A stretch of 18,149 bases of DNA from Gemmataceae bacterium (GCA_020847555.1 JADLBT010000506.1:1-18149), one strand, 5' to 3'. Shown: positions 6,798 through 15,138, counted from the first letter of the stretch. Made by a program: numbers and translations. Notes: a model not told the origin generated them from the letters alone.

Positions 6798-7417
6798 GCT
6801 CGCCGCGCCTCGGGCGGGCTGAAAGGTCCAAGGGCTTGCAGGTACTTCCAGATGTACTTCGCGAACAGATCCGTTTCCAGGTTAACCGTCGCGCCGACGG
6901 TCTTGAAGCCCAGTGTCGTGACGGCGAGCGTGTGCGGGATCAGGGCGACGCTGAAGCGATTCCTCTCCACGTCCACCACGGTCAGGCTGATGCCGTCCAC
7001 CGCCACCGACCCCTTGGGGACCATCTGCGCGGCCAGTTCCTCCGCGCAGGCGAACCAGACCGTTTCCCACTCGCCCTGCCGATCCCGGCTCGCGATGCGC
7101 CCGAGGCCATCGACGTGCCCCTGCACCAGGTGGCCGCCGAGCCGATCGCCGAGCCGCAGCGAGCGCTCGAGGTTGACGCGGTCGCCGGGCCGCAGCTCGC
7201 CCAGGTTGGTGCGGCGCAGCGTCTCCGGGCCGGCCTGAAAGCGGAAGGTGTCGCCCTCCACCCCGACCACCGTCAGGCAGCAGCCGTTGACCGCGACGCT
7301 CTCGCCCAGCACCAGCTGCGGGGCGATGACCGATTCACTGAGATGCAGCACCCGCCCCTCGCCATCGGGATCGAGGCGGCGCACGGTGCCGAGCACTTCG
7401 ACAAGGCCGGTGAACAT
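6794..7417 (-). CDS. ribE: Riboflavin synthase, alpha subunit
   Basis: The product is 207 residues, the usual length. The enzyme dismutates two 6,7-dimethyl-8-ribityllumazines to riboflavin, the last step of the pathway. The internal two-fold repeat of lumazine-binding barrels is clear: the N-terminal MFTGLVE, ESVAVNGCCLTV (39-50) and NLERS (82-86) correspond to GGHLVQGHVDG (94-104), SVAVDGISLTV (137-147), IPHTL (160-164) and NLETDLFAKY (179-188). GGAG lies 4 nt before the ATG (AGGGAG overall). The other rib genes are not in this window and I see no FMN riboswitch upstream. It is the first gene of a coupled pair with ksgA/rsmA. Confidence 0.95.
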   Translation of the reverse strand: MFTGLVEVLGTVRRLDPDGEGRVLHLSESVIAPQLVLGESVAVNGCCLTVVGVEGDTFRFQAGPETLRRTNLGELRPGDRVNLERSLRLGDRLGGHLVQGHVDGLGRIASRDRQGEWETVWFACAEELAAQMVPKGSVAVDGISLTVVDVERNRFSVALIPHTLAVTTLGFKTVGATVNLETDLFAKYIWKYLQALGPFSPPEARRA

Positions 7418-7757
7418 GACACTCCCTGAGTTCGACTCGTGTGGTCCTTCACAACTCCTCTTGGGCTCATCATGATGGATGGGCGAGTGACAGCAGAGTA
7501 ATCTGGATCGTCAGCGGTTGAGGATAACGGCTCCGAATCGGTCCCGCAAGCACCCCTGGTGCGACCCGCCTCCCCCGTTCTTGAGAGAAACCCCGGACTG
7601 CCCGCGAAACCCGGCATCATTTTCGCTACGTTGAAAGCGGTTTGCCTCTCCCGGGGTTACCCCGCAGCCGATACTGTTTATGCACCCCCCTCACTCCGAG
7701 GGGCGCTCCCATGACGCCTTTCATCCTTGGTTCCGCCATCACCGGAGTCCGCAGTCC
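7418..7757. other. Divergent intergenic region between ribE and the 59-residue-repeat gene
   Basis: No gene is supported in these 340 bp. A short palindrome GGGG-TTA-CCCC lies near 7653-7663. Frames upstream of 7758 stay open to 7680 on plus, but that leader (His/Ser/Pro-rich) does not resemble the repeats. No riboswitch or convincing promoter pair could be fixed. Confidence 0.4.
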
Positions 7758-9437
7758 ATGTCAGCCCAACTCGATCCCCGACTCGCCGACAACCTCCGTC
7801 GCTGGCAGCAGTCCGGCCAGCCCTACGCCTGGGTCGATGCCCACGGCGGTCAGTGGGGCCACGGCGACTGGCTCACCCTGCTCGCCAACCTTCGCCATTC
7901 GCCGTTCTGGCCGCTCGACCCCGCCGCCGTCCAGAACTTGCTCGACCGCCTGGCGCGCGAGCGGGCCAACCTGCACCGCCTGATCCGGTCGGAAATGGTC
8001 GCGCGCTGGGTCGAGGCCCGCCAGGGCGAATGGGGCCATGCCGACTGGCTCGCCCTGCTGGACGTTTTGCACACGGCCGGCTACTGGCCGATCAAGCCCG
8101 AAGCCGTCCGCTCCCTCCTGGAGGGTCTTACCCGGCAGTGGCACAACCTGCGGGCCTGGGAGCAGTCCGGCGCCCCTCGCCGGTGGGTCGAGGCACACGG
8201 CGGCGAGTGGACGCACGGCGACTGGCTGGAACTGGTGGTAGCGCTGCAGCAGTCGGAGTTCTGGCCCCTCGACCTGCATGTGGTCGGCGCGCTGCTGGAG
8301 CGGTGCAAGGGAAGCTACCGCAACCTGCGCCTCTGGGTGGCGTCCGGCTGGCCGCGCCGGTGGGTGGAGGCGCATCGCGGGCGGTGGGGCCACGATGACT
8401 GGAACGCCCTGCTGGAGGCGGTCCGCTGGTCCCCGTACTGGCCGCTCGACGCGGAAGCCGCCGGAGAGGCGCTGGACGAGGTCCGGCGGATGTGGCTCAA
8501 CCTGCGCCGGTGGGAGCGTTCGGGGGAGCCGCGGCAGTGGGTGAACGCCCGCCGCGGGCGGTGGGGGCATGGTGACTGGCTGGACCTGCTGGACGGCCTG
8601 CGGCGATCGGAGTTCTGGCCGCTCGAGCTGGAGGCGGTCGGCGAGGTGCTGGCGGACCTGCAGCAGGAGTGGCGCAACCTCGGGCGCTGGCACGAGTCGG
8701 GCGAGGTGTGGTGGTGGATCGAGACGCACCAGGGGCGATGGGACCGCGACCAGTGGCTGGCGCTGTGGGCGGACCTGCAGGTGTCGGCGTTCGGGCCGCT
8801 GGACGCCGCGGCGACCGAGGAGGTGCTGCGCCAGGTCACGGCCGAGTGGTGGAACCTGCGCTACTGGCGCGATTCCGGCCAGCCGCGACGCTGGGTCGAG
8901 GCGCGGCAGGGCCGGTGGGACCACGACGAGTGGCTCGCCCTGCTCGACAGCCTGCGCCGCTCGCCGTACTGGCCGCTGGAGCCGGTGCGCGTCGGGGTGG
9001 TGCTGGAGCAGGCGAAGCGGGAGTACGGGAATCTCCAGCGCTGGGAGGCGTCGGGCCAGCCGCGGCGCTGGGCCGAGGCCCGCGGGGGGCAGTGGGATCC
9101 CGGCGGTCTGGCCGCACTGCTCGACGATCTGCAGCACTCGGAATTCTGGCCGCTCGACCCGGTTCAGGTGGAGGGGTTGCTCGAGCAGTCGGCCGGCGAG
9201 GTCCGCAACCTGCGCCGGTGGCGTGAATCCGGGGCGGCCCGCCGCTGGGTCGAGGCGCGGCCGGGCGGGTGGGGCGACGCAGACTGGCAATCCCTGCTGG
9301 AGGAGCTGCGGGCGTCCGAATTCTGGCCGGTCAGCCCGGCCGGCGTTGGCCGGATGCTGGAGGAGATCCGCGCGGGAACCGGCTCGGCAAGTGCCGTCAC
9401 CCGCGAGGTGAGCGAGGGCGGGAAAAGGGCAGCGTGA
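7758..9437 (+). CDS. Protein of nine tandem 59-residue Trp-rich repeats, function unknown
   Basis: The product is 559 residues. After an 11-residue start, residues 12-542 are nine contiguous repeats of exactly 59 residues with no insertions, followed by a 17-residue tail. Each repeat follows NLRRW-x2-SG-x-PRRWVEA, then xGxWGHxDWLALL, then LRxSxFWPLDP, then a helix with V-x2-LLE. Positions N1, L2, S8, W14, G20, W22 and P41 are the same in all nine; W5, W27 and W40 in eight of nine. No signal peptide, membrane segment or catalytic motif is seen, so a cytoplasmic, mostly helical solenoid or binding scaffold is likely. The start ATG at 7758 has GGAG 10 nt upstream and puts the first repeat close to the N-terminus. 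I do not recognise the family; it is not the TIGR02996, TPR, HEAT or Sel1 repeat as I know them. Confidence 0.9.
   Translation: MSAQLDPRLADNLRRWQQSGQPYAWVDAHGGQWGHGDWLTLLANLRHSPFWPLDPAAVQNLLDRLARERANLHRLIRSEMVARWVEARQGEWGHADWLALLDVLHTAGYWPIKPEAVRSLLEGLTRQWHNLRAWEQSGAPRRWVEAHGGEWTHGDWLELVVALQQSEFWPLDLHVVGALLERCKGSYRNLRLWVASGWPRRWVEAHRGRWGHDDWNALLEAVRWSPYWPLDAEAAGEALDEVRRMWLNLRRWERSGEPRQWVNARRGRWGHGDWLDLLDGLRRSEFWPLELEAVGEVLADLQQEWRNLGRWHESGEVWWWIETHQGRWDRDQWLALWADLQVSAFGPLDAAATEEVLRQVTAEWWNLRYWRDSGQPRRWVEARQGRWDHDEWLALLDSLRRSPYWPLEPVRVGVVLEQAKREYGNLQRWEASGQPRRWAEARGGQWDPGGLAALLDDLQHSEFWPLDPVQVEGLLEQSAGEVRNLRRWRESGAARRWVEARPGGWGDADWQSLLEELRASEFWPVSPAGVGRMLEEIRAGTGSASAVTREVSEGGKRAA
7791..9383 (+). 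repeat. Nine 177-bp in-frame coding repeats
   Basis: These encode the nine 59-residue units, starting at 7791, 7968, 8145, 8322, 8499, 8676, 8853, 9030 and 9207. Neighbouring units differ at many positions, so this is an old duplication series held to constant length rather than a recent expansion. Confidence 0.9.
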
Positions 9438-9445
9438 CCCCTTCG

Positions 9446-10288
9446 TCAATGCGGGCGGATGTCGTCGAGGCTCGGCGCCGGCAGCGTGCGCCGGCGCAGA
9501 CTGCGCAGGAGGAGCGACCGGCCGGCGAAGCCCAGGGCGTAGCCCCAGAACAGGGCAGCCAGGGCGATCTCACGGAACAGGACGATGACGAGCGCGGCCA
9601 GGATGACCTGAACGAGGTGGCTCAGGTGCCGCCGGCCGCGCAGCGCCTGCTTGGTCACGTGCGGATAGGCGATCCGCGAAACCATCAGGAGGGCGACCGT
9701 CAGCGCACCGATCGGCGCCCAGACCTCGACGAGACGCTGGACGCTGACGCGGAGCACCTCGACATCGGCCTCGGGCCAGTAGAGAGCGAGCTTGGCGGGC
9801 AGTTCCCCGCGGAGGATCGCGAGCGAGGCGAGGCAGCCGGCGGCGCCAGGCGAGGGCAGCCCGCGGAAGCGCTTGTGGCTGGCCGGGTCGGGGGTGTTCT
9901 CGACGTTGAAGCGGGCCAGGCGCAAAACGGCGCAGACCATGTACAGCACGGCGATGGCGGTCAGCAGCTGGTGCAGGAGCGGACGCGGCTCCCAGCCGGG
10001 GCCGAGGCGGAGCAGGAGGAAGGCGGGCGCGACGCCGAAGCTGATGGCGTCGCACAGGCTGTCGAGTTCGCCGCCGAACTTGCTCGCGGTGCGCGACAGG
10101 CGGGCGACGTAGCCGTCCAGCGCGTCGAACAGCATGGCGGCGACGATCAACCACCCGCTGAGGGCGAAGTAGGGGTCCGCTCCGGCGGCGCCGTTGGAGC
10201 CGATCTGGCTGGCGCAGAGAATGGCCGCGAACCCACAAACTCCGTTCCCAAGCGTCAGCAACGTCGGGATGATGGCGATTTTCTTCAC
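9446..10288 (-). CDS. pssA: CDP-diacylglycerol--serine O-phosphatidyltransferase
   Basis: The product is 280 residues, an integral membrane enzyme that makes phosphatidylserine from CDP-diacylglycerol and serine, precursor of phosphatidylethanolamine. The CDP-alcohol phosphotransferase signature is complete: D55, D58-G59, A62-R63, G72, D76, D80. Further family features are the N-terminal IPTLLTLGNGVCGF and RLARFNVENTPD with FRGLPSPGAAG, typical of the PssA subclass. Several membrane helices follow, including a strongly hydrophobic one near the C-terminus (VILAALVIVLF). Three nearby starts are possible (GTG 10297, TTG 10294, GTG 10288). GTG at 10286-10288 is chosen because AAGGA (10299-10303) is 10 nt away; it is only 1 nt from the first. 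The gene converges on the repeat-protein gene with an 8-bp gap. Confidence 0.92.
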   Translation of the reverse strand: MKKIAIIPTLLTLGNGVCGFAAILCASQIGSNGAAGADPYFALSGWLIVAAMLFDALDGYVARLSRTASKFGGELDSLCDAISFGVAPAFLLLRLGPGWEPRPLLHQLLTAIAVLYMVCAVLRLARFNVENTPDPASHKRFRGLPSPGAAGCLASLAILRGELPAKLALYWPEADVEVLRVSVQRLVEVWAPIGALTVALLMVSRIAYPHVTKQALRGRRHLSHLVQVILAALVIVLFREIALAALFWGYALGFAGRSLLLRSLRRRTLPAPSLDDIRPH

Positions 10289-10412
10289 GGTCAACACGTC
10301 CTTCAGGTGCGTTCCCCCATCCTCCAGGGCACGGAATGTAGGTTAGGATAACGCGAAGGAGGGGCGCGTTCCAGTTGATTCGTGAAAAAAAGGACGAAGT
10401 GAGAGGGCAAAG

Positions 10413-10476
10413 CCCACGGGACGCGCCCCGTGGGTCGAGTCTCCCGTGCTTCGCCCACGGGACATATCCCGTGGGC
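10413..10476. repeat. Two intergenic hairpins of the CCCACGGG family
   Basis: Hairpin one (10413-10434) pairs CCCACGGG with CCCGTGGG around a 6-nt loop. Hairpin two (10453-10476) has 10-bp arms GCCCACGGGA and TCCCGTGGGC around CATA, followed by TTTC on plus. They lie 20 to 84 bp past the HD-GYP stop and before the pssA start. The core is the same as in the array at 208-370. They may end HD-GYP transcripts, but no long T-tract follows on minus. Confidence 0.8.
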
Positions 10477-10496
10477 TTTCTCCAGCCCCTCCTCCC

Positions 10497-11939
10497 TCAC
10501 ACCCATTCCGGGTAGCGCTGGCCGAGCGAGGCGCGTTGCTCCCCGGGTGGCAGGCTCCGGAGGATGCTCCGGCCCTCGCACTCGGCGAGATCAACGTGGA
10601 CCGGCAGCGGTAGCGGGTTCCCCTGGCAGTCGGTCAGCACCGCCACCACCGGCCGCGCCGGAGCCGCCAGGTCGCGCTTGCCGTGCCCCGCCACCACCAC
10701 GCCGATGGCGCCGTCGCCCAGGTCCACCACCGACCCCGGCGGATAGAACGCCAGCTGCAGCAGGCGCTCCGCCTGTTGCTGGTCCAGCGCGCCTTTCTCC
10801 GCCAGCAGCAGCGTGTCGGTCAGCGCGGTCCGGGTTTCCAGCGCGGCCCGGTGCGGCCGCGGCGCGCACAGGGCCGCGTAGACGTCGCATACCGCCAGCA
10901 GGCGCACCATCGGCTTGATCTGCGCGTCGCGCAGCCCGGCCGGATACCCGGTGCCGTCCAGTCGCTCGTGGTGGCCGGCCGCGGCCTCGATCAGCCACAG
11001 GGCGTGCGGGGACAGGCGGCTGACATGGTCCGCTCCGATCGCCGCATGGGCCTCGATCGACCGCCGCTCCGCGTCGTCGAGCGGGCCGGGCTTGGCCAGC
11101 ACCTCGGCCGGCACCCCCAGCATGCCGACGTCGTGGACGAGGGCCGCCAGGACCGGCTCCAGCGGCCGCGAGCGCCACTCCGGGTCGTGTCGGGTCAGGC
11201 GCACCAGCACCTGCGCGGTAAGCAGGCTGTGGGCGGCCACGAAGCGCGCTGGGTCGCGGGCGTCGGCCGTCGGGAAGCGCAGCGGCCGTCCCTGGTGGGC
11301 GTCGTCCAGTACCGACTCGGCCAGCGCGGTGAAGGCGCCCATCTCGACAGACCTCCCCCCGGCCAGCCCGCTCAGCAGATCGGCGAGAGTTTCCAGCCGG
11401 CCCCGGTCGCGCCGCCGCTGATCGACCGCCCCGTTGAGAATGCTGAGCCGATCGCCCACCACGCCGAGGACCGCCTCCAGCCCCTCACACAAACGGATCT
11501 GGGCGCTGGGCGCCTCCGGGAAAGCCTGGACGGTGCGCAGGACCGTCTCGGTCATGGCAACCGTCTCGCGGTAGAGGGCGGCGAGCGGGTCGTCATCCTC
11601 GCACTGCAGCAGCGGCTCGTCCCCCAGGGTGCGCAGCTGGAGCAGCAGGTCGCGACTCTGCTTGAGGAGCCGCGCCGCCCGGGCGGTCAGCTGCGACGGT
11701 AGCATCACGCCGTCCCCGCCTGCCGCGCCACCCGGCGCGAGCTGGCGCAGGGCGCCGTCGAGCAGGTGCGTCTGCCGCGCCCCGGCCGCGACCTTGCGCT
11801 CCAGAGTGGCGACCGGGTCGGCCCCCTTCTCGACGAGGGAGGCGGCGGCGGTCCCGGCATCGTGCAGCAGTCCCTGCGCCTGTTCCAGGCGCTGGCGCAG
11901 GACGGCGATCTTGCTCAACAGAACCTGGGTTTCGGTCAT
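10497..11939 (-). CDS. HD-GYP domain protein, putative cyclic-di-GMP phosphodiesterase
   Basis: The product is 480 residues. Residues 1-190 are mostly helical and charged (MTETQVLLSKIAVLRQRLEQ onward), with no recognised sensor domain. Residues about 230-400 are an HD-GYP domain: H237, H269-D270 (ALVHDVG), H298, H323-H324-E325, DGTGYP (328-333) and D352. All expected metal ligands are present. The family HDxGK Lys is replaced (HDVGML), which could alter activity. A small beta-rich domain about 400-455 (GSVVDLGDGAIGVVV) follows, as in several HD-GYP proteins. The start ATG at 11937-11939 is preferred over an upstream in-frame GTG (11990) since the protein-like sequence begins there; only a weak GGGGG lies upstream. 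It probably lowers cyclic-di-GMP, linked in other bacteria to motility and matrix formation; not shown here. Confidence 0.87.
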   Translation of the reverse strand: MTETQVLLSKIAVLRQRLEQAQGLLHDAGTAAASLVEKGADPVATLERKVAAGARQTHLLDGALRQLAPGGAAGGDGVMLPSQLTARAARLLKQSRDLLLQLRTLGDEPLLQCEDDDPLAALYRETVAMTETVLRTVQAFPEAPSAQIRLCEGLEAVLGVVGDRLSILNGAVDQRRRDRGRLETLADLLSGLAGGRSVEMGAFTALAESVLDDAHQGRPLRFPTADARDPARFVAAHSLLTAQVLVRLTRHDPEWRSRPLEPVLAALVHDVGMLGVPAEVLAKPGPLDDAERRSIEAHAAIGADHVSRLSPHALWLIEAAAGHHERLDGTGYPAGLRDAQIKPMVRLLAVCDVYAALCAPRPHRAALETRTALTDTLLLAEKGALDQQQAERLLQLAFYPPGSVVDLGDGAIGVVVAGHGKRDLAAPARPVVAVLTDCQGNPLPLPVHVDLAECEGRSILRSLPPGEQRASLGQRYPEWV

Positions 11940-12176
11940 GGTCGTGCCCCCGTGAAGGCCCCTGGCTGTTTGGCAGATCGGTCTTGCCACGGCCCGCGCC
12001 CCCGCGCGGCCGCCGCACGCCCGGCCAGGAGCACCGGGCAGGGGCCGTCCGAAATGTGGAAGAGGAGATGTCCTTGTTGCATCGTCGCGCGGGGCACGCG
12101 GACTTTAACGATTGGTGGCGCTTTCGTGGAAATGACCGAAGGAGCGGATGGGCAAAATGCACGGGCAGGAGTGAAG

Positions 12177-12226
12177 GCGCCGCCCTGCCAGCCCGGCGCT
12201 GGCGCTCCGGGCTGGCAGGGCGGCGC
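12177..12226 (-). terminator. 20-bp perfect inverted repeat just after the radical SAM gene
   Basis: Arms 12177-12196 and 12207-12226 are perfectly complementary (GCGCCGCCCTGCCAGCCCGG on the left) around a 10-nt loop. It starts 4 bp past the TAG of the radical SAM gene on minus. There is no T-tract after it, so it may act as a transcript-end stabiliser or a non-canonical terminator. It is not of the CCCACGGG family. Confidence 0.55.
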
Positions 12227-12230
12227 TGCT

Positions 12231-13859
12231 CTACGACCGAACGAGAACCCGTGCCCCACCGAGCGGCGGGCGAACGGGAGCCGTCGCCGGTTCGACCGGA
12301 CCGAACGATCGGTCCTCGGCCGACCGCAGCCGCTCGCGCTCCGCGGCCAGATAGGCGTGCGGGTCGTGCTCCAGTGCCCCCGGCGGGAGCCAGTCCCACA
12401 GCGGACCCAGGTCGCGCCGGATCGCGTCCACGTAGAATTGCGGCAGGGCCGTTGTCTCCTGCTCGAAGAACGGGCGGAACTGCGGATCGGTGTCCAGACG
12501 CTGGCGGATCTTCCGGTGGTAGCGGTAGCGTCCGAACCCCTCCGACGAGACGGCCCGGAGCAAATTCATCCACTTCGGGGCCGCTCCCGCTGTCCCCCGG
12601 AACCGCCGGTACAGCATGCGCCACGAGAACGAATAGCCGACCAGGTCGATGATCCGGTCGTAGAACGCTGGCCAGGTGTAGTTCTTCGGCCGCACGTTCA
12701 TCGCCAGGTTGTTGTTCAGGAAGTGGAACGGGAACGGCAGCACCCGGTCGGCCCGCTGGTAGGTGAGGTTGAGCGGCGCAGCCTGGCCGAACGCCGTCAG
12801 CAGCGAGTACCCGGGGAACGCCCCCGGCGCCAGGTCGAGGAACCGCTTGGTCAACTCGAACGGCTCGTCGCCCTCGTCCGAGTCGAGCCCCAGGACGAAA
12901 TTCGTCTGCACATACGGGATGTAGCGCAGGATCAGGTTGACGTGGTCCGCCACCTGCCGCACCTTCTCCATCCCCTGCCGTGCTCCGACCTTCGACTTGT
13001 TGCCGAGGGCGAACCACGACTCGACGCCCGGCAGCAGCGCCCGGAACCCGTTCCGTCCGAGCCGCTTCAGGTGCGGCTCAGGCAGCAGCGCCAGGCTGCT
13101 CTCGGCGATGAAGTCGATCTTCCCCGGCGGGACCGCTTCCTCGATCGCGCCGAGGTAGTCGTCGAACCGAACCCCGAAGTTCGGGTCGTGCCAGCCGACC
13201 GCTGGCCGCCGCATCTTCTTCAGCAAGAACCGCAAATCGTCCTTGAGTACCTGGAACTCCAGGGGCTGGTACGGTACGGCCGCGTCGATACAGAAGGCGC
13301 AGGTGTACGGGCACCCCAGGCTGCCGAGCATCGGGACGATCTTGATGAGCGGCGCCTTCCGCAGGACCGTCTCGATGAACGGCCAGCGCTCGCGCACCCC
13401 GGGCAGCGCGTCCGGCTGCCGCCGCGCGGAGACGTGAACCCCGAGGGGCCGATGGGGCGTGCAGTCCTGCAGGACCGAGTGCAGCGTCTCGCGGTCGGTG
13501 AACCCGAAGACGTAGTCGAAATGGCGCTGGGCGTCCTGCGGGTAACAGCGTGCGTGCGGCCCGCCGAGGGCGGTCACGGCTCCGCGGCTGCGGAAGAGGT
13601 TGCTCAGGGCGTAGGCGGTCTGGGCCGCCTCCGTGAACGCCCCGACGAAGACCAGGTCCGGGCGGTCCGGCAGTTCCCGGAGGAGATCCTCGAACCCGGT
13701 GTAGCAGACGAAGCTGACCTCGTGCCCCTCCCGCTGGCACCATGCGCTGACCACCTGCGGCATGATGCTGGCGAGGTTGGCATTCATCACCCGGGCGAAC
13801 CAGGCCCGGGTTGGTCCACGCGAAACCAGGTCGATGACCCCGATGCGGAGCTTTCTCAT
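12231..13859 (-). CDS. B12-binding domain-containing radical SAM protein
   Basis: The product is 542 residues. The N-terminus (about 1-150) looks like a cobalamin-binding-type Rossmann domain (RIGVIDLVSRGPTR, then DLVFVGAFT and ALGGPHA). The radical SAM core carries CxxxCxxC at C183, C187 and C190 (GCPYTCAFC), the ligands of the 4Fe-4S cluster that cleaves S-adenosylmethionine. FVLGLDSD (about 355-362) is the usual beta-strand of the core. The last 170 residues are rich in aromatic and charged residues and are not recognised. The classical DxHxxG cobalamin motif is not obvious, so true B12 use is uncertain. ATG at 13857-13859 has GGGAG 5 nt upstream. The gene stands alone, so neither product nor substrate can be told. 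Confidence 0.87.
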   Translation of the reverse strand: MRKLRIGVIDLVSRGPTRAWFARVMNANLASIMPQVVSAWCQREGHEVSFVCYTGFEDLLRELPDRPDLVFVGAFTEAAQTAYALSNLFRSRGAVTALGGPHARCYPQDAQRHFDYVFGFTDRETLHSVLQDCTPHRPLGVHVSARRQPDALPGVRERWPFIETVLRKAPLIKIVPMLGSLGCPYTCAFCIDAAVPYQPLEFQVLKDDLRFLLKKMRRPAVGWHDPNFGVRFDDYLGAIEEAVPPGKIDFIAESSLALLPEPHLKRLGRNGFRALLPGVESWFALGNKSKVGARQGMEKVRQVADHVNLILRYIPYVQTNFVLGLDSDEGDEPFELTKRFLDLAPGAFPGYSLLTAFGQAAPLNLTYQRADRVLPFPFHFLNNNLAMNVRPKNYTWPAFYDRIIDLVGYSFSWRMLYRRFRGTAGAAPKWMNLLRAVSSEGFGRYRYHRKIRQRLDTDPQFRPFFEQETTALPQFYVDAIRRDLGPLWDWLPPGALEHDPHAYLAAERERLRSAEDRSFGPVEPATAPVRPPLGGARVLVRS

Positions 13860-13970
13860 CCGAACTCCCGGCCATGCCAACGTGAGGTTTCCGGGTCAGG
13901 TCGGCGCGACCTGCCCGACTTGCGTCAATCGCCGTGATTGGCGGTCGGCTTCGCTGGTAACGGGCACAGG

Positions 13971-13993
13971 GGGCCGCGAGCTGAACGCGGCCC
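13971..13993 (-). terminator. Hairpin downstream of rpsU
   Basis: An 8-bp perfect stem (GGGCCGCG and CGCGGCCC) with a 7-nt loop starts 6 nt past the rpsU stop on minus. There is no T-tract, so termination is likely but not certain. Confidence 0.45.
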
Positions 13994-13998
13994 GCGTA

Positions 13999-14199
13999 TC
14001 AGGGGTTCGGCTCCTTGCTCGCGGTGCGGCTGGCGCGTTGCTTGCGCAGCTTGGCTCGGCGGCGGACCTCGCACGGCTTCTCGTAGTGCTGGCGCTCGCG
14101 CAGCTCGCGCTTCAACCCGCTGCGCTCCAGGAGTTTCTTGAAGCGGCGCAGGGCCGCGCCGATTGGTTCGCGATCGTGGACGCGCATCCGTAACGTCAT
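13999..14199 (-). CDS. rpsU: 30S ribosomal protein S21
   Basis: The product is 66 residues, the normal size. It is a small, very basic protein of the 30S platform, needed for initiation on many mRNAs. Recognised from the start MTLRMRVHDREPIGAALRRF and the run RFKKLLERSGL, then RELRERQHYEKPCEVRRRAK, which follow the S21 family pattern. The start is fixed by GGAGG with a 4-nt spacer before the ATG, a strong site in a window where many genes lack one. It lies between the radical SAM and methyltransferase genes, all on minus; spacers of 315 bp upstream and 139 bp downstream suggest it is its own unit. Confidence 0.93.
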   Translation of the reverse strand: MTLRMRVHDREPIGAALRRFKKLLERSGLKRELRERQHYEKPCEVRRRAKLRKQRASRTASKEPNP

Positions 14200-14514
14200 G
14201 TTCCCTCCTCGTGAAGCCTCTCCCTGAGCGTGGGAGCGGCGGTCGTTTTGTCGTTTCAGTTCCTTGTGCGACCGGAGCAACAGGCCGGATTCCGTCGGGT
14301 GGCACAGCGGCGCAGCTCGACACCGCGGGCGTCGTCGGATCGCCGTGCGCGTCAGGACGAGTGCGTCCCGCTCCGCACGCTTGATGTCCGCCACGCCCAG
14401 GGTTAGAACCCGGGAAGAGGAAGTCACCAGGAATGGAGAGCAATGTGACCGTTCTACGGACCGGCCCCAGCGGTGGCCAGTGAGGGCGGAACCGGCCGGC
14501 GCGTCGCCGCACAC
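14200..14514. other. Intergenic region upstream of rpsU
   Basis: No gene is supported in these 315 bp. It must carry the rpsU promoter, but no clear -35/-10 pair was found. A T-arm-like hairpin at 14397-14413 (minus) does not belong to a foldable tRNA. Confidence 0.4.
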
Positions 14515-15138
14515 CTACTGGCCCCGAGTCCGGCGGCCCACCTTGCGGTGCAGGCACAGATCCTCGCCCCCGTGGTAGGTCAGCAGCAGCGCTCCGGGCC
14601 GGGCATAGCGGCCAAACAGGTCCGCCGTCAGTTCCTCCTCGTCCGGCCAGGGGTACGCGAAGATCAGATCGAAATCGTCCGGGTCGAACCCCATCTCCTC
14701 GTACGCGCTCGCGGCCGGGGTACTCAGCCAGGTGAACGCGCGGCCGGCCGTGACCCGGTCCTGCGCGGCCTGGGGAATGAAGCTACCGTGGACAAACTCG
14801 ACCGGCAGCCCGAAGTCGGCGGCCAGTCGGCGGCCAGCATCGACGAGTTCTTCCTCGACCTCGATCCCCCAGGCGTCGAAGCCGAGCATGGCGGCCAGGC
14901 ACGCGACCACGCCGAACCCGCTGCCCCACTCGCAAAACCAGCGCCCAGGGAGCAGGTCCGCGTCCTCCACGGCGCGCAGCGCAGCGTAGGTGTAGGTGAA
15001 ATCGCTGGCGACGAACGCGGGGAATCGGCCAGCCTGCTGGAACCGCTCGATCCGGCGTTCGGCCGCGCGGAGAAAGCGGCGGACGTCGGGCGGCGGAGAA
15101 GACGTGGCGAGCGTCAGCGGTACGGGTAGCAGCGGCAT
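14515..15138 (-). CDS. Class I SAM-dependent methyltransferase-like protein
   Basis: The product is 207 residues. The SAM-binding loop is EWGSGFG (70-76), followed by a hydrophobic helix and the acidic end of strand two, GIEVEEEL (91-98). Strand four is FDLIFAYPWPDEE (156-168), where the D/N-PP-type motif would lie. It looks like a compact single-domain methyltransferase without a recognised substrate domain. The substrate cannot be told from sequence or context: it lies divergent from the pilus operon and upstream of rpsU on the same strand. The start ATG has GAGAGGGG just upstream. Confidence 0.78.
   Translation of the reverse strand: MPLLPVPLTLATSSPPPDVRRFLRAAERRIERFQQAGRFPAFVASDFTYTYAALRAVEDADLLPGRWFCEWGSGFGVVACLAAMLGFDAWGIEVEEELVDAGRRLAADFGLPVEFVHGSFIPQAAQDRVTAGRAFTWLSTPAASAYEEMGFDPDDFDLIFAYPWPDEEELTADLFGRYARPGALLLTYHGGEDLCLHRKVGRRTRGQ

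Noticed and set aside
7418..7640. FMN riboswitch upstream of ribE
   Set aside because: The conserved FMN-element sequence and multi-stem pattern are not seen on the minus strand.
7761..9449. Long minus-strand frame opposite the 59-residue repeat gene
   Set aside because: It inherits periodicity from the repeats, but the plus frame has the ribosome binding site, conserved Trp/Gly/Pro positions and a start near the first unit.
14397..14413. T-arm-like hairpin (5-bp stem, 7-nt loop TTCTAAC, minus strand) upstream of rpsU
   Set aside because: No anticodon stem, D-arm or acceptor partner could be placed at the right distances, and the loop lacks the usual purine after TTC. Not called as a tRNA.
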